Shown here: piece by piece, positions 26,958 to 34,866 of the stretch | Layout of the letters: every line of letters begins with the position of its first letter | Numbering within the stretch: the first letter of the stretch is position 1 | NCBI GenBank assembly: GCA_905187695.1 | Contig: CAJJIY010000001.1 | Location: forward strand, 74,205 to 138,204 | From: an uncultured Eubacteriales bacterium | GTDB lineage: Bacteria > Bacillota > Clostridia > Oscillospirales > CAG-272 | Reading direction: 5' to 3' | DNA length: 64,000 nucleotides | Translations under genes and position numbers: made by a program | The notes under the pieces: model-generated | Databases searched by the model: none | Told to the model about the DNA's origin: nothing | Seen by the model: only the letters and a program-made list of their open reading frames with translations

Positions 26958-27455
26958 TTACTGATTGAAATAGCGGCCGATCCGGGAAGCACCGCAATGC
27001 GCGTGACAAATGGCAATGGCAAGCGCGTCCGCCGTATCGTCCGGCTTTGGCGGCTTTTTCAGTTCCAGGATATTTGTTACCATGGAAATGATCTGTTTTT
27101 TTTCGGCCAATCCGTAACCGACCACCGCCTGCTTGACCTGCATAGGCGTATATTCCGCAATCGGAATTCCCTTTTGCGCTCCGCACAAAAGAACGATGCC
27201 GCGCGCTTCCGCCACCCGGATCCCGGTGGTAATGTTGTTGGTAAAAAACAACTCTTCCACCGCCATTTCGTCCGGGTGAAAGTGATCGATAATCTGCGTG
27301 AGTGTGGTATAAATCTGCGACAGACGCGCTTCGGTCCTGGTGCCGGCAGGCGTCTGGATAGAACCGTATCCAAGCGGACGGAACCGCCCTGCCTCATAGG
27401 AAAGAACGCCCCACCCCACAATGGCAAGGCCGGGATCTATGCCCAAAATAATCAT
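26958..27455 (-). CDS. ruvC: Crossover junction endodeoxyribonuclease RuvC
   Basis: Holliday-junction resolvase (165 aa) acting with RuvAB. Catalytic acidic residues are visible in ILGIDPGLAIVGWG, in AVEELFF, and in the C-terminal DDTADALAIAICHAH. It is the first gene of the leftward operon and is transcribed away from DUF951-ruvA-ruvB, so the ruv genes are split over two divergent transcripts. An exact-consensus promoter lies 43 bases upstream. Confidence 0.97.
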   Translation of the reverse strand: MIILGIDPGLAIVGWGVLSYEAGRFRPLGYGSIQTPAGTRTEARLSQIYTTLTQIIDHFHPDEMAVEELFFTNNITTGIRVAEARGIVLLCGAQKGIPIAEYTPMQVKQAVVGYGLAEKKQIISMVTNILELKKPPKPDDTADALAIAICHAHCGASRIGRYFNQ

Positions 27456-27497
27456 CGTTTTTCCTCATTTTACATATTAAGCCATTATATTTATGAT

Positions 27498-27526
27498 ATT
27501 ATAACACAAACCTGCGCCCGTGTCAA
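27498..27526 (-). promoter_or_regulatory. Consensus sigma-A promoter of the ruvC-to-clpE operon
   Basis: TTGACA (27521-27526), 17 bases, TATAAT (27498-27503), read leftward: a 12/12 match at optimal spacing. It should drive a nine-gene transcript. Confidence 0.88.
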
Positions 27527-27562
27527 AGTTTTTTTCGCTTTTTTAAAAAATATCCCGAAGTG

Positions 27563-27591
27563 TTTACAATCAGAAAAAAATATGGTATACT
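27563..27591 (+). promoter_or_regulatory. Promoter of DUF951-ruvA-ruvB
   Basis: TTTACA (27563-27568), 17 bases, TATACT (27586-27591). It is divergent from the ruvC promoter, with about 36 bases between the two -35 boxes. Confidence 0.8.
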
Positions 27592-27622
27592 GAAATGAAC
27601 TTTCAAAAAGGAGGAGCGCCGT

Positions 27623-27832
27623 ATGCAGATTCTCAAACTCGTCCCCGGCCAGACGGCCGAGCTCAAAAAAAAGCATCCCTGCGGAAATGCGCTTTTCCGG
27701 ATCGTGCGCATCGGTGGCCTATGCCGGATCATCTGCCTTTCCTGCGGGCGGGACATGGAGATTGACCGTGTCAAACTGGAAAAAGCCATCAAACGGCTTT
27801 TCCCGCCCGAAAACAATTCAGACGGAAAATAA
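27623..27832 (+). CDS. DUF951 family protein
   Basis: Small protein of 69 aa. The conserved pattern is KKHPCG, then C-R-I-I-C-L-S-C-G-R-D, giving several closely spaced cysteines that could bind a metal. DUF951 (YyzM-like) is widespread in Firmicutes with no established function. The start follows AGGAGG at a proper distance and a clear promoter. It is 58 bases upstream of ruvA and is likely cotranscribed. Confidence 0.88.
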   Translation: MQILKLVPGQTAELKKKHPCGNALFRIVRIGGLCRIICLSCGRDMEIDRVKLEKAIKRLFPPENNSDGK

Positions 27833-27890
27833 TAAAAAAAAGAACACATTTTTCTTTATATAACCTTTTCGGTTTAAACGGAGGCCTTTT

Positions 27891-28508
27891 ATGTTTCATT
27901 ATATCAGCGGTCAGCTGACGGTGCTAAAACCGAATTTTGCTGTGATTGAAGCGGGCGGCGTGGGCTACAAACTCACCGTCAGCGGGCAGACGCACACCAC
28001 GCTGACCGGCGTGGCGAAAGATGAGCCGGTGCGACTTTACACCTATCTTGCCGTGCGGGAAGACGGAATCGAACTTTTCGGCTTTCACAGCGAGGCCGAA
28101 CTGGATATGTTTTCTTTACTGATTACCGTCCAGGGGGTCGGACCGCGCGCGGCGCTTTCCCTTCTCAGCTCATTCACGCCGGACCGATTGATCCTGGCTG
28201 TTTGTACGGACGACCGGAAGTCAATTTCCAAGGCCAACGGCATCGGACCGAAAACCGCCACACGCATCATTCTGGAACTGCACGACAAATTGGCAAACGG
28301 CGCTTTTGATGCGCCGGAGATCGGAACTTTCCCTGTTCCGGCCGCACTCTCATCAGAAGCCGGCGGAAAACTGAAGGAAGCCGAAGAAGCGCTTACGGTG
28401 CTGGGTTATTCAAGACCGGAGATTGCCAAAGCGTTTTCCGGACTGGATACATCCGCCATCGGCACGGAAGATATCATCCGCGCCGCACTCAAAAAACTGA
28501 TGAAATAA
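27891..28508 (+). CDS. ruvA: Holliday junction branch migration protein RuvA
   Basis: DNA-binding subunit (205 aa) of the RuvAB branch-migration complex. It shows the N-terminal OB fold (MFHYISGQLTVLKPNFAVIE), two helix-hairpin-helix motifs (LLITVQGVGPRAAL and ISKANGIGPKTATRI), and the C-terminal three-helix domain that contacts RuvB. An AACGGAGG site precedes the start. ruvB follows after 12 bases. Confidence 0.97.
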   Translation: MFHYISGQLTVLKPNFAVIEAGGVGYKLTVSGQTHTTLTGVAKDEPVRLYTYLAVREDGIELFGFHSEAELDMFSLLITVQGVGPRAALSLLSSFTPDRLILAVCTDDRKSISKANGIGPKTATRIILELHDKLANGAFDAPEIGTFPVPAALSSEAGGKLKEAEEALTVLGYSRPEIAKAFSGLDTSAIGTEDIIRAALKKLMK

Positions 28509-28520
28509 GGAGGGAGCGCC

Positions 28521-29618
28521 ATGGATTTTAAAAATGATATGGAGGAAGAACTGGATCTGGAAGATCGGATCCTTTCCGCCTCTCCGATCAAAGAAGACCA
28601 CGACAGCGACAATTCCCTGCGTCCGAAATTTCTAAGCGACTATATCGGCCAGGAAAAAGCCAAGGGAAACCTGAAAGTTTTTATTGACGCCGCCAAAAAG
28701 CGCAATGATCCCCTGGATCATGTACTGCTTTACGGCCCTCCCGGACTGGGCAAAACCACGCTTTCCGGCATTATCGCCAATGAAATGGGCACCAATATCC
28801 GCGTCACCTCCGGTCCCGCCATTGAAAAACCGGGAGATCTGGCCGCTCTACTAACCAATCTTGCGCCGGGCGACATTCTCTTCATTGATGAAATTCACCG
28901 TCTGCCGCGCACCGTGGAGGAGGTACTTTATCCCGCCATGGAAGATTACGCGCTGGATATCATTATCGGTAAGGGCCCCTCCGCACGGAGCATCCGGATC
29001 GATCTGCCACATTTTACCCTGATCGGTGCCACGACCCGCGCGGGTCAACTGAGTACGCCTTTGCGGGACCGTTTTGGGGTGGTGCTTAAACTGGAACTGT
29101 ATACTCCGGAAGAACTGGCGCAAATCGTTACCCGAAGCGCCGGAATTCTGGAGATTCCGATTTCCCCGGACGGTGCCGTTGAAATCGCTTCCCGTTCGCG
29201 CGGCACGCCGCGTATTGCCAACCGCTTTTTAAAGCGCGTGCGTGATTTTGCGCAGGTGCACGGAGATGGGGAGATTACCTCTGACATCGCCAACTTCGCG
29301 CTCGGAAAACTGGAAGTGGACGCACTGGGGCTGGACAACATCGACCGCCGGATGCTCAGCGCGATTATCAAATTTTACGACGGCGGTCCGGTGGGACTGG
29401 ATACGCTGGCCGCAACCATCGGCGAAGAAGCCGTGACGCTGGAAGATGTTTACGAGCCCTATCTGATGCAGATCGGTTTCCTTTCCCGCACGCCGCGCGG
29501 CCGGTGCGCCACAAAACTGGCATACGACCATTTGGGGCTTCCCTATCGGAATGTGACAAGGCAAGGCGAACAAATCAATTTCTTTGAAAACGATTCCGCG
29601 CCAAACAAAAACACCTGA
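28521..29618 (+). CDS. ruvB: Holliday junction branch migration DNA helicase RuvB
   Basis: AAA+ motor (365 aa) that drives branch migration. The N-terminal extension is acidic (EEELDLEDRILSAS), then come LSDYIGQEKAKGNL, Walker A GPPGLGKTT, Walker B ILFIDEIHRL, sensor 1 LIGATTRAG, and the C-terminal winged helix (GFLSRTPRGRCATKLAYDHLG). It ends in a strong terminator. Confidence 0.98.
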   Translation: MDFKNDMEEELDLEDRILSASPIKEDHDSDNSLRPKFLSDYIGQEKAKGNLKVFIDAAKKRNDPLDHVLLYGPPGLGKTTLSGIIANEMGTNIRVTSGPAIEKPGDLAALLTNLAPGDILFIDEIHRLPRTVEEVLYPAMEDYALDIIIGKGPSARSIRIDLPHFTLIGATTRAGQLSTPLRDRFGVVLKLELYTPEELAQIVTRSAGILEIPISPDGAVEIASRSRGTPRIANRFLKRVRDFAQVHGDGEITSDIANFALGKLEVDALGLDNIDRRMLSAIIKFYDGGPVGLDTLAATIGEEAVTLEDVYEPYLMQIGFLSRTPRGRCATKLAYDHLGLPYRNVTRQGEQINFFENDSAPNKNT

Positions 29619-29653
29619 AAAGGCTGTCGCCGACCGGCGACAGCCTTTTCGTT
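29617..29653. terminator. Terminator between ruvB and the M14 peptidase gene
   Basis: A perfect 15-bp stem (29617-29631 with 29636-29650), 4-base loop, with AAAA and TTTT arms. It serves the convergent genes in both directions. Confidence 0.88.
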
Positions 29654-29671
29654 TCCGGAAATAACAGTTTA

Positions 29672-30571
29672 TTATGCAAAGAAAAAAGGAAAAGCAAACA
29701 GTGCCCGGCGCATTTTTTCATATATAAGCAGCCTGGTTTCGGCTGGTAGCGGATTTTCCCCGCGACCGCATTCCACAGTAAAAGAAGGCAGATCCAAGGC
29801 TTCAATACACCAATCTGTCAACCCGCCGAACGCCGCCAGTCCGACCGGATTTTTTAATTCATATCCGGTCATCCGCTGTAAAATCCGACCGGCGGACAAA
29901 CATTTGGCCGAGAGATGCTGACCGCAACTGGAATAAATTTCTTCTCCCTGTGTGTGCAGTGTCAAAACGCCCAAAAGATCGGATCTTTCGGCGCGTATCA
30001 ACCGACAAAGCGCGGCACTCTCCGGTTCGGATTCCGGATATTCACCGCTGTAACGGGTGGGGGCGCCGCAGGGGATGCCCTCTTTTTCTTCCATTGCTTT
30101 ATATTTCCCAAACCCCGCGTCGTAATTATGATTCAGATCCACGCCGCGCGCATTTGCCTGCCAGCGTGTAAAATCCCCACTGCCGCCATTCATGCCGGTT
30201 ACGCGGGAAAGAAGCGGATTGTCCGCCCCCGGTCCGTTTACGGAATACTCCACGCCATCCGGGTTGAGCATGGGCACCAATAAAATTTCACGATGCGAAA
30301 AAAGAACCGGAACTTTTTGCTCGAAAACCGCACCGCCGCTTTTTTGCAAACGCAGGTATTCCGCGGCAAAATCCATAAGTACGGCGGCACTCACGCTTTC
30401 CGCGCCGTGGTGTGCTCCGACATAAAGCACTTTCTTTTTCCCTTCTCCCATGCGAATGAGCGGAATTTTTCGCCCCAAAATGCTGGTTGTCAGCACTTCT
30501 GCGCGTACCGCGCCATTGCTCATGAGCATTTCCAGATCGTTTAAAAGCATTCCGTAATCATATCTTTTCAT
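29672..30571 (-). CDS. M14 family metallopeptidase (gamma-D-glutamyl-diamino acid peptidase-like)
   Basis: Zinc carboxypeptidase-fold protein of 299 aa without a signal peptide. Zinc ligands are seen in GAHHGAES (H-x-x-E) and LTLHTQG (third His), the substrate-binding NPDGVEY and ARGVDLNHNYDAGF are present, and the catalytic Glu lies in FTVECGRGENP. This resembles the Bacillus ENP1/MpaA group that trims peptidoglycan stem peptides, here likely in the cytoplasm for recycling or in sporulation. It is a single gene with an AAGGAG site. Confidence 0.86.
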   Translation of the reverse strand: MKRYDYGMLLNDLEMLMSNGAVRAEVLTTSILGRKIPLIRMGEGKKKVLYVGAHHGAESVSAAVLMDFAAEYLRLQKSGGAVFEQKVPVLFSHREILLVPMLNPDGVEYSVNGPGADNPLLSRVTGMNGGSGDFTRWQANARGVDLNHNYDAGFGKYKAMEEKEGIPCGAPTRYSGEYPESEPESAALCRLIRAERSDLLGVLTLHTQGEEIYSSCGQHLSAKCLSAGRILQRMTGYELKNPVGLAAFGGLTDWCIEALDLPSFTVECGRGENPLPAETRLLIYEKMRRALFAFPFFFA

Positions 30572-30633
30572 CTTGGCCTACTCCTTCGTTTCTTACAGTT
30601 TATGTACGCCGGAAAGAAATGATGAAAAGGATA

Positions 30634-30662
30634 TTGAATTAAAAAATAAAATGTGATATAAT
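30634..30662 (+). promoter_or_regulatory. Promoter of the membrane protein-MATE operon
   Basis: TTGAAT (30634-30639), 17 bases, TATAAT (30657-30662). Transcription would start near 30669, which leaves only about 9 bases before an ATG-like start at 30678 and favours the ATG at 30717. Confidence 0.75.
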
Positions 30663-30716
30663 GAGCCAAATGGTCGTTTGCCTGCCGCAAATTCTATGCC
30701 TGTTGATGAGGTTTTT

Positions 30717-31460
30717 ATGAGTTCAAAAACACTGACAAAACCTATTATTCTTTTTTTCTCCGTCTGCCTTCTTTATGCGGCAGTCCTTTTGCCGCTTTAT
30801 CACATTTTTCTTTGCGACGCGGTGCTCTCTGCCACGCTTTGGTTGGATCTGTTGGATCTTTTGTGCCGCTGGTGCGAGATCGGGGAGGTCATGCTCTTTT
30901 TCGGAACGCTCATTTTCTTTCGGGCACATTACAAAACGGCAGACTGTCAACCGGTCTTCTTTTTGGCCATCGGCGCTTTGCTTTTCAAATACGGCGTTTC
31001 CGTGCTCTCGCTCTCGTTGGTTTACGGCTCGCCGAAGAATGTCCGCGGATGGGGCTCCATGGCACTTTCTCTGGTGATTGAAATACTGGAATGCGCGTTG
31101 GTGTTCTTTCTTGCGCACAGCCTTATCGGGAAGGCGGAAAGAAAGAGAGACGCATTGCAACGGGCCAAAGCAACGCTCGGATTCGAGGATACTTCTTCCC
31201 CTTCCTTTTTGCCGCTTACAAGTCTCTTTGATTTTAAAAACCCGGTTGCGGCCTGCGTCGGTTCCGGTGCGCTATTACCGCTGATTGTCGGTTCACTCTC
31301 GGAACTTCTCTCGCAGATTGCCTACTCGCTGGCCGGTGTTCCTTTCCGCCTTTCCGATTTGCCCAGCACACTCCTTTACTGGTTTTTGCTGGTTTTGTTG
31401 CCGTCCTTCCTTTCTTATGTCTTCACATTTCTCTGCTTTTCGAAGGTAAAAGAAAAATGA
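30717..31460 (+). CDS. Hypothetical polytopic membrane protein
   Basis: Unrecognised protein of 247 aa with about six hydrophobic segments. Two are near the N-terminus (IILFFSVCLLYAAVLLPLY and a second around 45-65), two are in the middle, and two at the C-terminus flank a soluble loop with a basic stretch KAERKRDAL. No catalytic motif is seen. I chose the ATG at 30717, five bases after GAGG, over 30678 and 30696. Its stop overlaps the MATE gene start by 4 bases, so translation is coupled and the protein may act with that exporter. Confidence 0.72.
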   Translation: MSSKTLTKPIILFFSVCLLYAAVLLPLYHIFLCDAVLSATLWLDLLDLLCRWCEIGEVMLFFGTLIFFRAHYKTADCQPVFFLAIGALLFKYGVSVLSLSLVYGSPKNVRGWGSMALSLVIEILECALVFFLAHSLIGKAERKRDALQRAKATLGFEDTSSPSFLPLTSLFDFKNPVAACVGSGALLPLIVGSLSELLSQIAYSLAGVPFRLSDLPSTLLYWFLLVLLPSFLSYVFTFLCFSKVKEK

Positions 31461-32827
31461 ATGCCGATTCGCATGATCTCACAAAAGGCAGTCTGCCGCG
31501 CGGCATCCTCCTTTTCAGCCTGCCTCTGATCTTGTCCAACCTTTTACAGGTTCTTTTCAATATGTCGGATGTGGCCGTGGTCGGCCGCTTTGCCGGTGAA
31601 ATCCCGCTGGGAGCCGTGGGTTCCACCACGATGTTGGTGGGGCTTTTTACAGGCTTTCTCATTGGTGTGGGATGCGGGGTCAATGTGCTGGTCGCCCGTT
31701 CGTTTGCGGGGGGTGATCGGGAAGAACTTCGAAGAACCGTCCATTCTTCTTTGCTGATTTCTCTCTTTGTCGGTTTTTTGCTGCTGCTGTTGGGGTTATT
31801 CTGCTCCAGACCGATGCTGTTGCTTCTGAACACCAAAGAAGATCTCCTCCCCGGCGCAGTGCTTTATATGAAAATTTATTTTCTCGGGATGCCCGCCATG
31901 GCCGTGTATAATTTCGGTAACGCGGTCTTCAGCGCGGTCGGAGACACCAAGCGCCCGCTTTACTATCTGACGGCCGCCGGCTTGCTGAATCTGGGACTGA
32001 ACCTTTTCTTTGTCATTGTTTGCAGGATGGATGTGGACGGCGTGGCGCTGGCCAGCATCATTTCTCAATATCTTTCCTCTTTTCTCATTTTATTAGCGCT
32101 TTTCCGCACGCATGAGCCTTACGGCCTTTCCCTAAAGCATCTGCGTCTCTCCGGCGTATCCGCCAAGGCGATTCTGATACTCGGCCTGCCCGCCGGATTC
32201 CAAAACGCTATTTTCCAGATTGCCAACCTCTTTATTCAAAGCGGCGTAAATTCTTTTGACACTCTTGTCGTGGCCGGAAACTCGGCGGCCGCCAATGCCG
32301 ATACCATCATTTACACCATCATGGCCGCCTTCTACACGGCCGCCTCCAGTTATATCGGGCAGAATTTTGCGGTCGGCGACCGGAATCGCGTCCGAAAAAC
32401 TTATCTGATTGCAGACGGCTATGCGTTTGCGGCCGGCGCAGTGTGCGGCGCGTTGTTGCTCCTTTTCGGGCGGGAATTTCTCATGCTTTTCACCGACAAA
32501 GCGGAAGTGGCCGAGGCGGCTATGCCCCGACTCCGCATCATGGCGTTTTCTTATGCGGTTTCGGCCTTTATGGATAACAGCATTGCCGCCTCCCGCGGGC
32601 TTGGTAAAGCTTTTGTTCCGACCATCATTGTCGTGATGGGTTCTTGCGTGTTTCGGATCGCCTGGATCTATACGGTGTTTGCGCATTTTCACACGCTGCT
32701 GTCTCTTTACCTGCTTTATATTTTCTCCTGGTCACTGACCGGAATTGCCGAGACGGTCTATTTCATACATTCTTATCGGAAACTGATGCCGAAAGACAAG
32801 AAAAGAAAAAAAGAGGATGTCAATTGA
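31457..32827 (+). CDS. MATE family efflux transporter
   Basis: Twelve-helix cation-coupled drug/metabolite exporter of 456 aa. It begins with the MATE-typical LTKGSLPRGILLFSLPLILSN and VAVVGRF, and repeats a similar pattern in the second half (GLPAGFQNAIFQIANLFIQSGVN, SSYIGQNF). The substrate is unknown. It is coupled by an ATGA overlap to the preceding membrane protein. Confidence 0.93.
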   Translation: MNADSHDLTKGSLPRGILLFSLPLILSNLLQVLFNMSDVAVVGRFAGEIPLGAVGSTTMLVGLFTGFLIGVGCGVNVLVARSFAGGDREELRRTVHSSLLISLFVGFLLLLLGLFCSRPMLLLLNTKEDLLPGAVLYMKIYFLGMPAMAVYNFGNAVFSAVGDTKRPLYYLTAAGLLNLGLNLFFVIVCRMDVDGVALASIISQYLSSFLILLALFRTHEPYGLSLKHLRLSGVSAKAILILGLPAGFQNAIFQIANLFIQSGVNSFDTLVVAGNSAAANADTIIYTIMAAFYTAASSYIGQNFAVGDRNRVRKTYLIADGYAFAAGAVCGALLLLFGREFLMLFTDKAEVAEAAMPRLRIMAFSYAVSAFMDNSIAASRGLGKAFVPTIIVVMGSCVFRIAWIYTVFAHFHTLLSLYLLYIFSWSLTGIAETVYFIHSYRKLMPKDKKRKKEDVN

Positions 32828-32843
32828 CATCCTCTTTTTTTAT
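32808..32843. terminator. Bidirectional terminator
   Basis: A near-perfect palindrome centred at 32823-32824, with arms AGAGGATGTCAA and TTGACATCCTCT flanked by A6 and T7 runs. It covers the MATE stop and lies 3 bases before the end of the convergent P-loop gene. Confidence 0.9.
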
Positions 32844-32845
32844 GC

Positions 32846-33253
32846 TCAAAGATATTTCTTGAGATTTTTGCTGGCTTCTTCCACAGGAAGCGAAGCCGTC
32901 ATAAAGATATTGATTTCGCGGTCTGCCGTAAGCACAGCCAGTGCGTCGGCCAGTTTTTCCAGATCTTCCTCGCCGCCGCCGCAAATCTTCAATGTATTGT
33001 CAAGGAAAAGGTCGGTCACATCATAGTTGCTGGCAAGAATACCGGCAATGAATCCATAAAGTGCCTGCGCGTTGTGAATCTTATATTCATCGGTATCAAT
33101 CAGACGGATCTTGGGCGCCAGGTCAAAGCGGAGCACAGTCCCCTTTTCCACGCAAACCACATCTCCGTGGCTCTCGCGGGATGCCGTGTTTGCCTTTTCA
33201 ATCAAAGCCTTGGTCTTTCCGGTTCCTTTTACGCCGATCATCAATTTCAGCAT
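32846..33253 (-). CDS. Small P-loop ATP-binding protein, conserved hypothetical
   Basis: Protein of 135 aa. A Walker A motif GVKGTGKTK lies at residues 7-15, a possible Walker B-like strand is TDLFLDNTL near 83, and the C-terminus is basic (EASKNLKKYL). It is too short for a full kinase of known type. Related short P-loop proteins occur in many Clostridia without known function and are sometimes mislabelled as PilT-like. It is monocistronic, with GGAGG 9 bases before the ATG and a good promoter. Confidence 0.8.
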   Translation of the reverse strand: MLKLMIGVKGTGKTKALIEKANTASRESHGDVVCVEKGTVLRFDLAPKIRLIDTDEYKIHNAQALYGFIAGILASNYDVTDLFLDNTLKICGGGEEDLEKLADALAVLTADREINIFMTASLPVEEASKNLKKYL

Positions 33254-33305
33254 GGCCTTTTACCTCCAAATTTATAAGCTGACGGACTCTTCTTGTCCTG
33301 ATTTT

Positions 33306-33334
33306 ATTATACACGATTTTATCGCTGTTTGCAA
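33306..33334 (-). promoter_or_regulatory. Promoter of the P-loop protein gene
   Basis: TTGCAA (33329-33334), 17 bases, TATAAT (33306-33311), read leftward. It is followed by a leader of about 50 bases. Confidence 0.75.
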
Positions 33335-33365
33335 GAGCTTCTTTAAAACTTTCCCAAAAAACTGT

Positions 33366-33401
33366 AAAAAGGGATTGCCGCTTTATGCGGCAATCCCTTG
33401 A
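33366..33401 (-). terminator. Terminator of pgi
   Basis: A stem of 13 bp (33369-33381 with 33387-33399) and a 5-base loop, with a T-run on the minus strand directly after the pgi stop. Confidence 0.85.
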
Positions 33402-33403
33402 AA

Positions 33404-34750
33404 TCACTTTTCAGCCGACAGGCGGGCAAGAAGCGCTTCTCTTTGCGCTTCATAGCCGGGTTTTCCAAGAAGAGCAAACATATTCTTTTTATACGCCTCC
33501 ACACCGGGCTGATTGAAGGGATTCACCCCCAACAGATAGCCCGAAACGGCGCAGGCCTTTTCAAAGAAATAAATCATATAGCCAAGCGCGCGGGCACTGC
33601 GGTCCGAAAGCTCCAGCAAAATGTTCGGAACGCCGCCGTCCACATGGGCAAAGAGCGTGCCTTGCGTGGCCATGCTGTTGACATAATTGAGGTCCTTTCC
33701 GGAAAGGAAGTTCAGCCCGTCAATGTTCTCCGGATCGTTGGGAATGGGCAGGTGCGTACCGGTTTCTTTCACCGTGACTACGGTCTCAAAGAGAGTCCGC
33801 ATACCGTCCTGAATATACTGCCCCAGCGAATGAAGATCGGTCGAGAAAATGACAGAAGAAGGATAAAGTCCTTTCTTGTCCTTGCCCTCGCTCTCACCGA
33901 AGAGTTGTTTCCACCATTCGCAGAACATCTGCATAAAGGGTTCGTAACCCACCAGAATCTCGGTGGTTTTCCCTTTGGCCAGAAGAATATTTCGGAGTGC
34001 CGCATAACGATAGCAATCGTTCTTTTTAAGATCCGGATCGGCCAGTGCCACGCGCGCGTCATCCGCCCCGGCCATCAGCTCTTCAATGGAAATGCCCGCC
34101 ACCGCAATGGGGAGAAGGCCCACGGCGCTGAGCACGGAAAACCGGCCGCCGACATCATCCGGCACAACAAAGGTCTCATAGCCGGCTTTATCGGCAAAAT
34201 TCTTCAGCGTGCCCTTGGCACGGTCGGTCGTCACAAAGATCCGGTCTTTTGCGCCTTCTTTGCCGTATTTCTTTTCCAGCAGTTCACGGAAAATGCGGAA
34301 AGCAACCGCCGGCTCCGTGGTGGTGCCGGACTTGGAAATGACATTAATGCAGACATCGCGCCCCTCGCAGATCTCAAGCAATTCACTCAGATTGGTCGCG
34401 CTGATGTTGCATCCAGAAAAGTAAATATCCGGCGTATCTTTTTTCAGATTATTATAAAGAGGCGACTTGAGGAATTCCACCACGGCGCGGGCTCCGAGAT
34501 AAGAACCGCCAATTCCGATCACAATAAAAACATCACAGGATTTCTGAATTTTCCGGGCGGCACGGCCGATCCGCGCAAATTCTTCTTTGTCATAATCCCG
34601 CGGGAGATTCATCCAGCCGAGAAAATCGCTGCCCTGTCCGCTTTTTTCACAAAGCATATTGTGCGCGGCGGTAACAAGAGGCTGCACATAATCGTATTCC
34701 TGCGCACCGACAAAAGGAGAAACATAAGAATCCACAAGACGAAGAGACAT
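33404..34750 (-). CDS. pgi: Glucose-6-phosphate isomerase
   Basis: Interconverts glucose 6-phosphate and fructose 6-phosphate in glycolysis. The 448-aa length and motifs are those of Firmicute PGI: VIGIGGSYLGARA (phosphate binding), NVISKSGTTTEPA, DVGGRFSVLSAVGLLP with the conserved Arg, and the C-terminal EKACAVSGYLLGVNPFNQPGVEAYK with the catalytic Lys region. It is a single gene with its own promoter and terminator. Confidence 0.98.
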   Translation of the reverse strand: MSLRLVDSYVSPFVGAQEYDYVQPLVTAAHNMLCEKSGQGSDFLGWMNLPRDYDKEEFARIGRAARKIQKSCDVFIVIGIGGSYLGARAVVEFLKSPLYNNLKKDTPDIYFSGCNISATNLSELLEICEGRDVCINVISKSGTTTEPAVAFRIFRELLEKKYGKEGAKDRIFVTTDRAKGTLKNFADKAGYETFVVPDDVGGRFSVLSAVGLLPIAVAGISIEELMAGADDARVALADPDLKKNDCYRYAALRNILLAKGKTTEILVGYEPFMQMFCEWWKQLFGESEGKDKKGLYPSSVIFSTDLHSLGQYIQDGMRTLFETVVTVKETGTHLPIPNDPENIDGLNFLSGKDLNYVNSMATQGTLFAHVDGGVPNILLELSDRSARALGYMIYFFEKACAVSGYLLGVNPFNQPGVEAYKKNMFALLGKPGYEAQREALLARLSAEK

Positions 34751-34798
34751 TTTTTTGACCTGCTTTCTGCATTTTCACGCTAAAATTTTATTAACTTA

Positions 34799-34827
34799 AT
34801 TGTAGTCTATTTTAAGTAAAAATGCAA
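34799..34827 (-). promoter_or_regulatory. Promoter of pgi
   Basis: TTGCAT (34822-34827), 17 bases, TACAAT (34799-34804), read leftward, about 40 bases upstream of the ATG. Confidence 0.75.
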
Positions 34828-34866
34828 CGGGTTTTTGATATTTTTTTACAAATTTCCAAAAATATT

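Noticed and set aside
33398..34783. Open frame of 461 codons opposite pgi
   Set aside because: Shadow of a conserved glycolytic gene.
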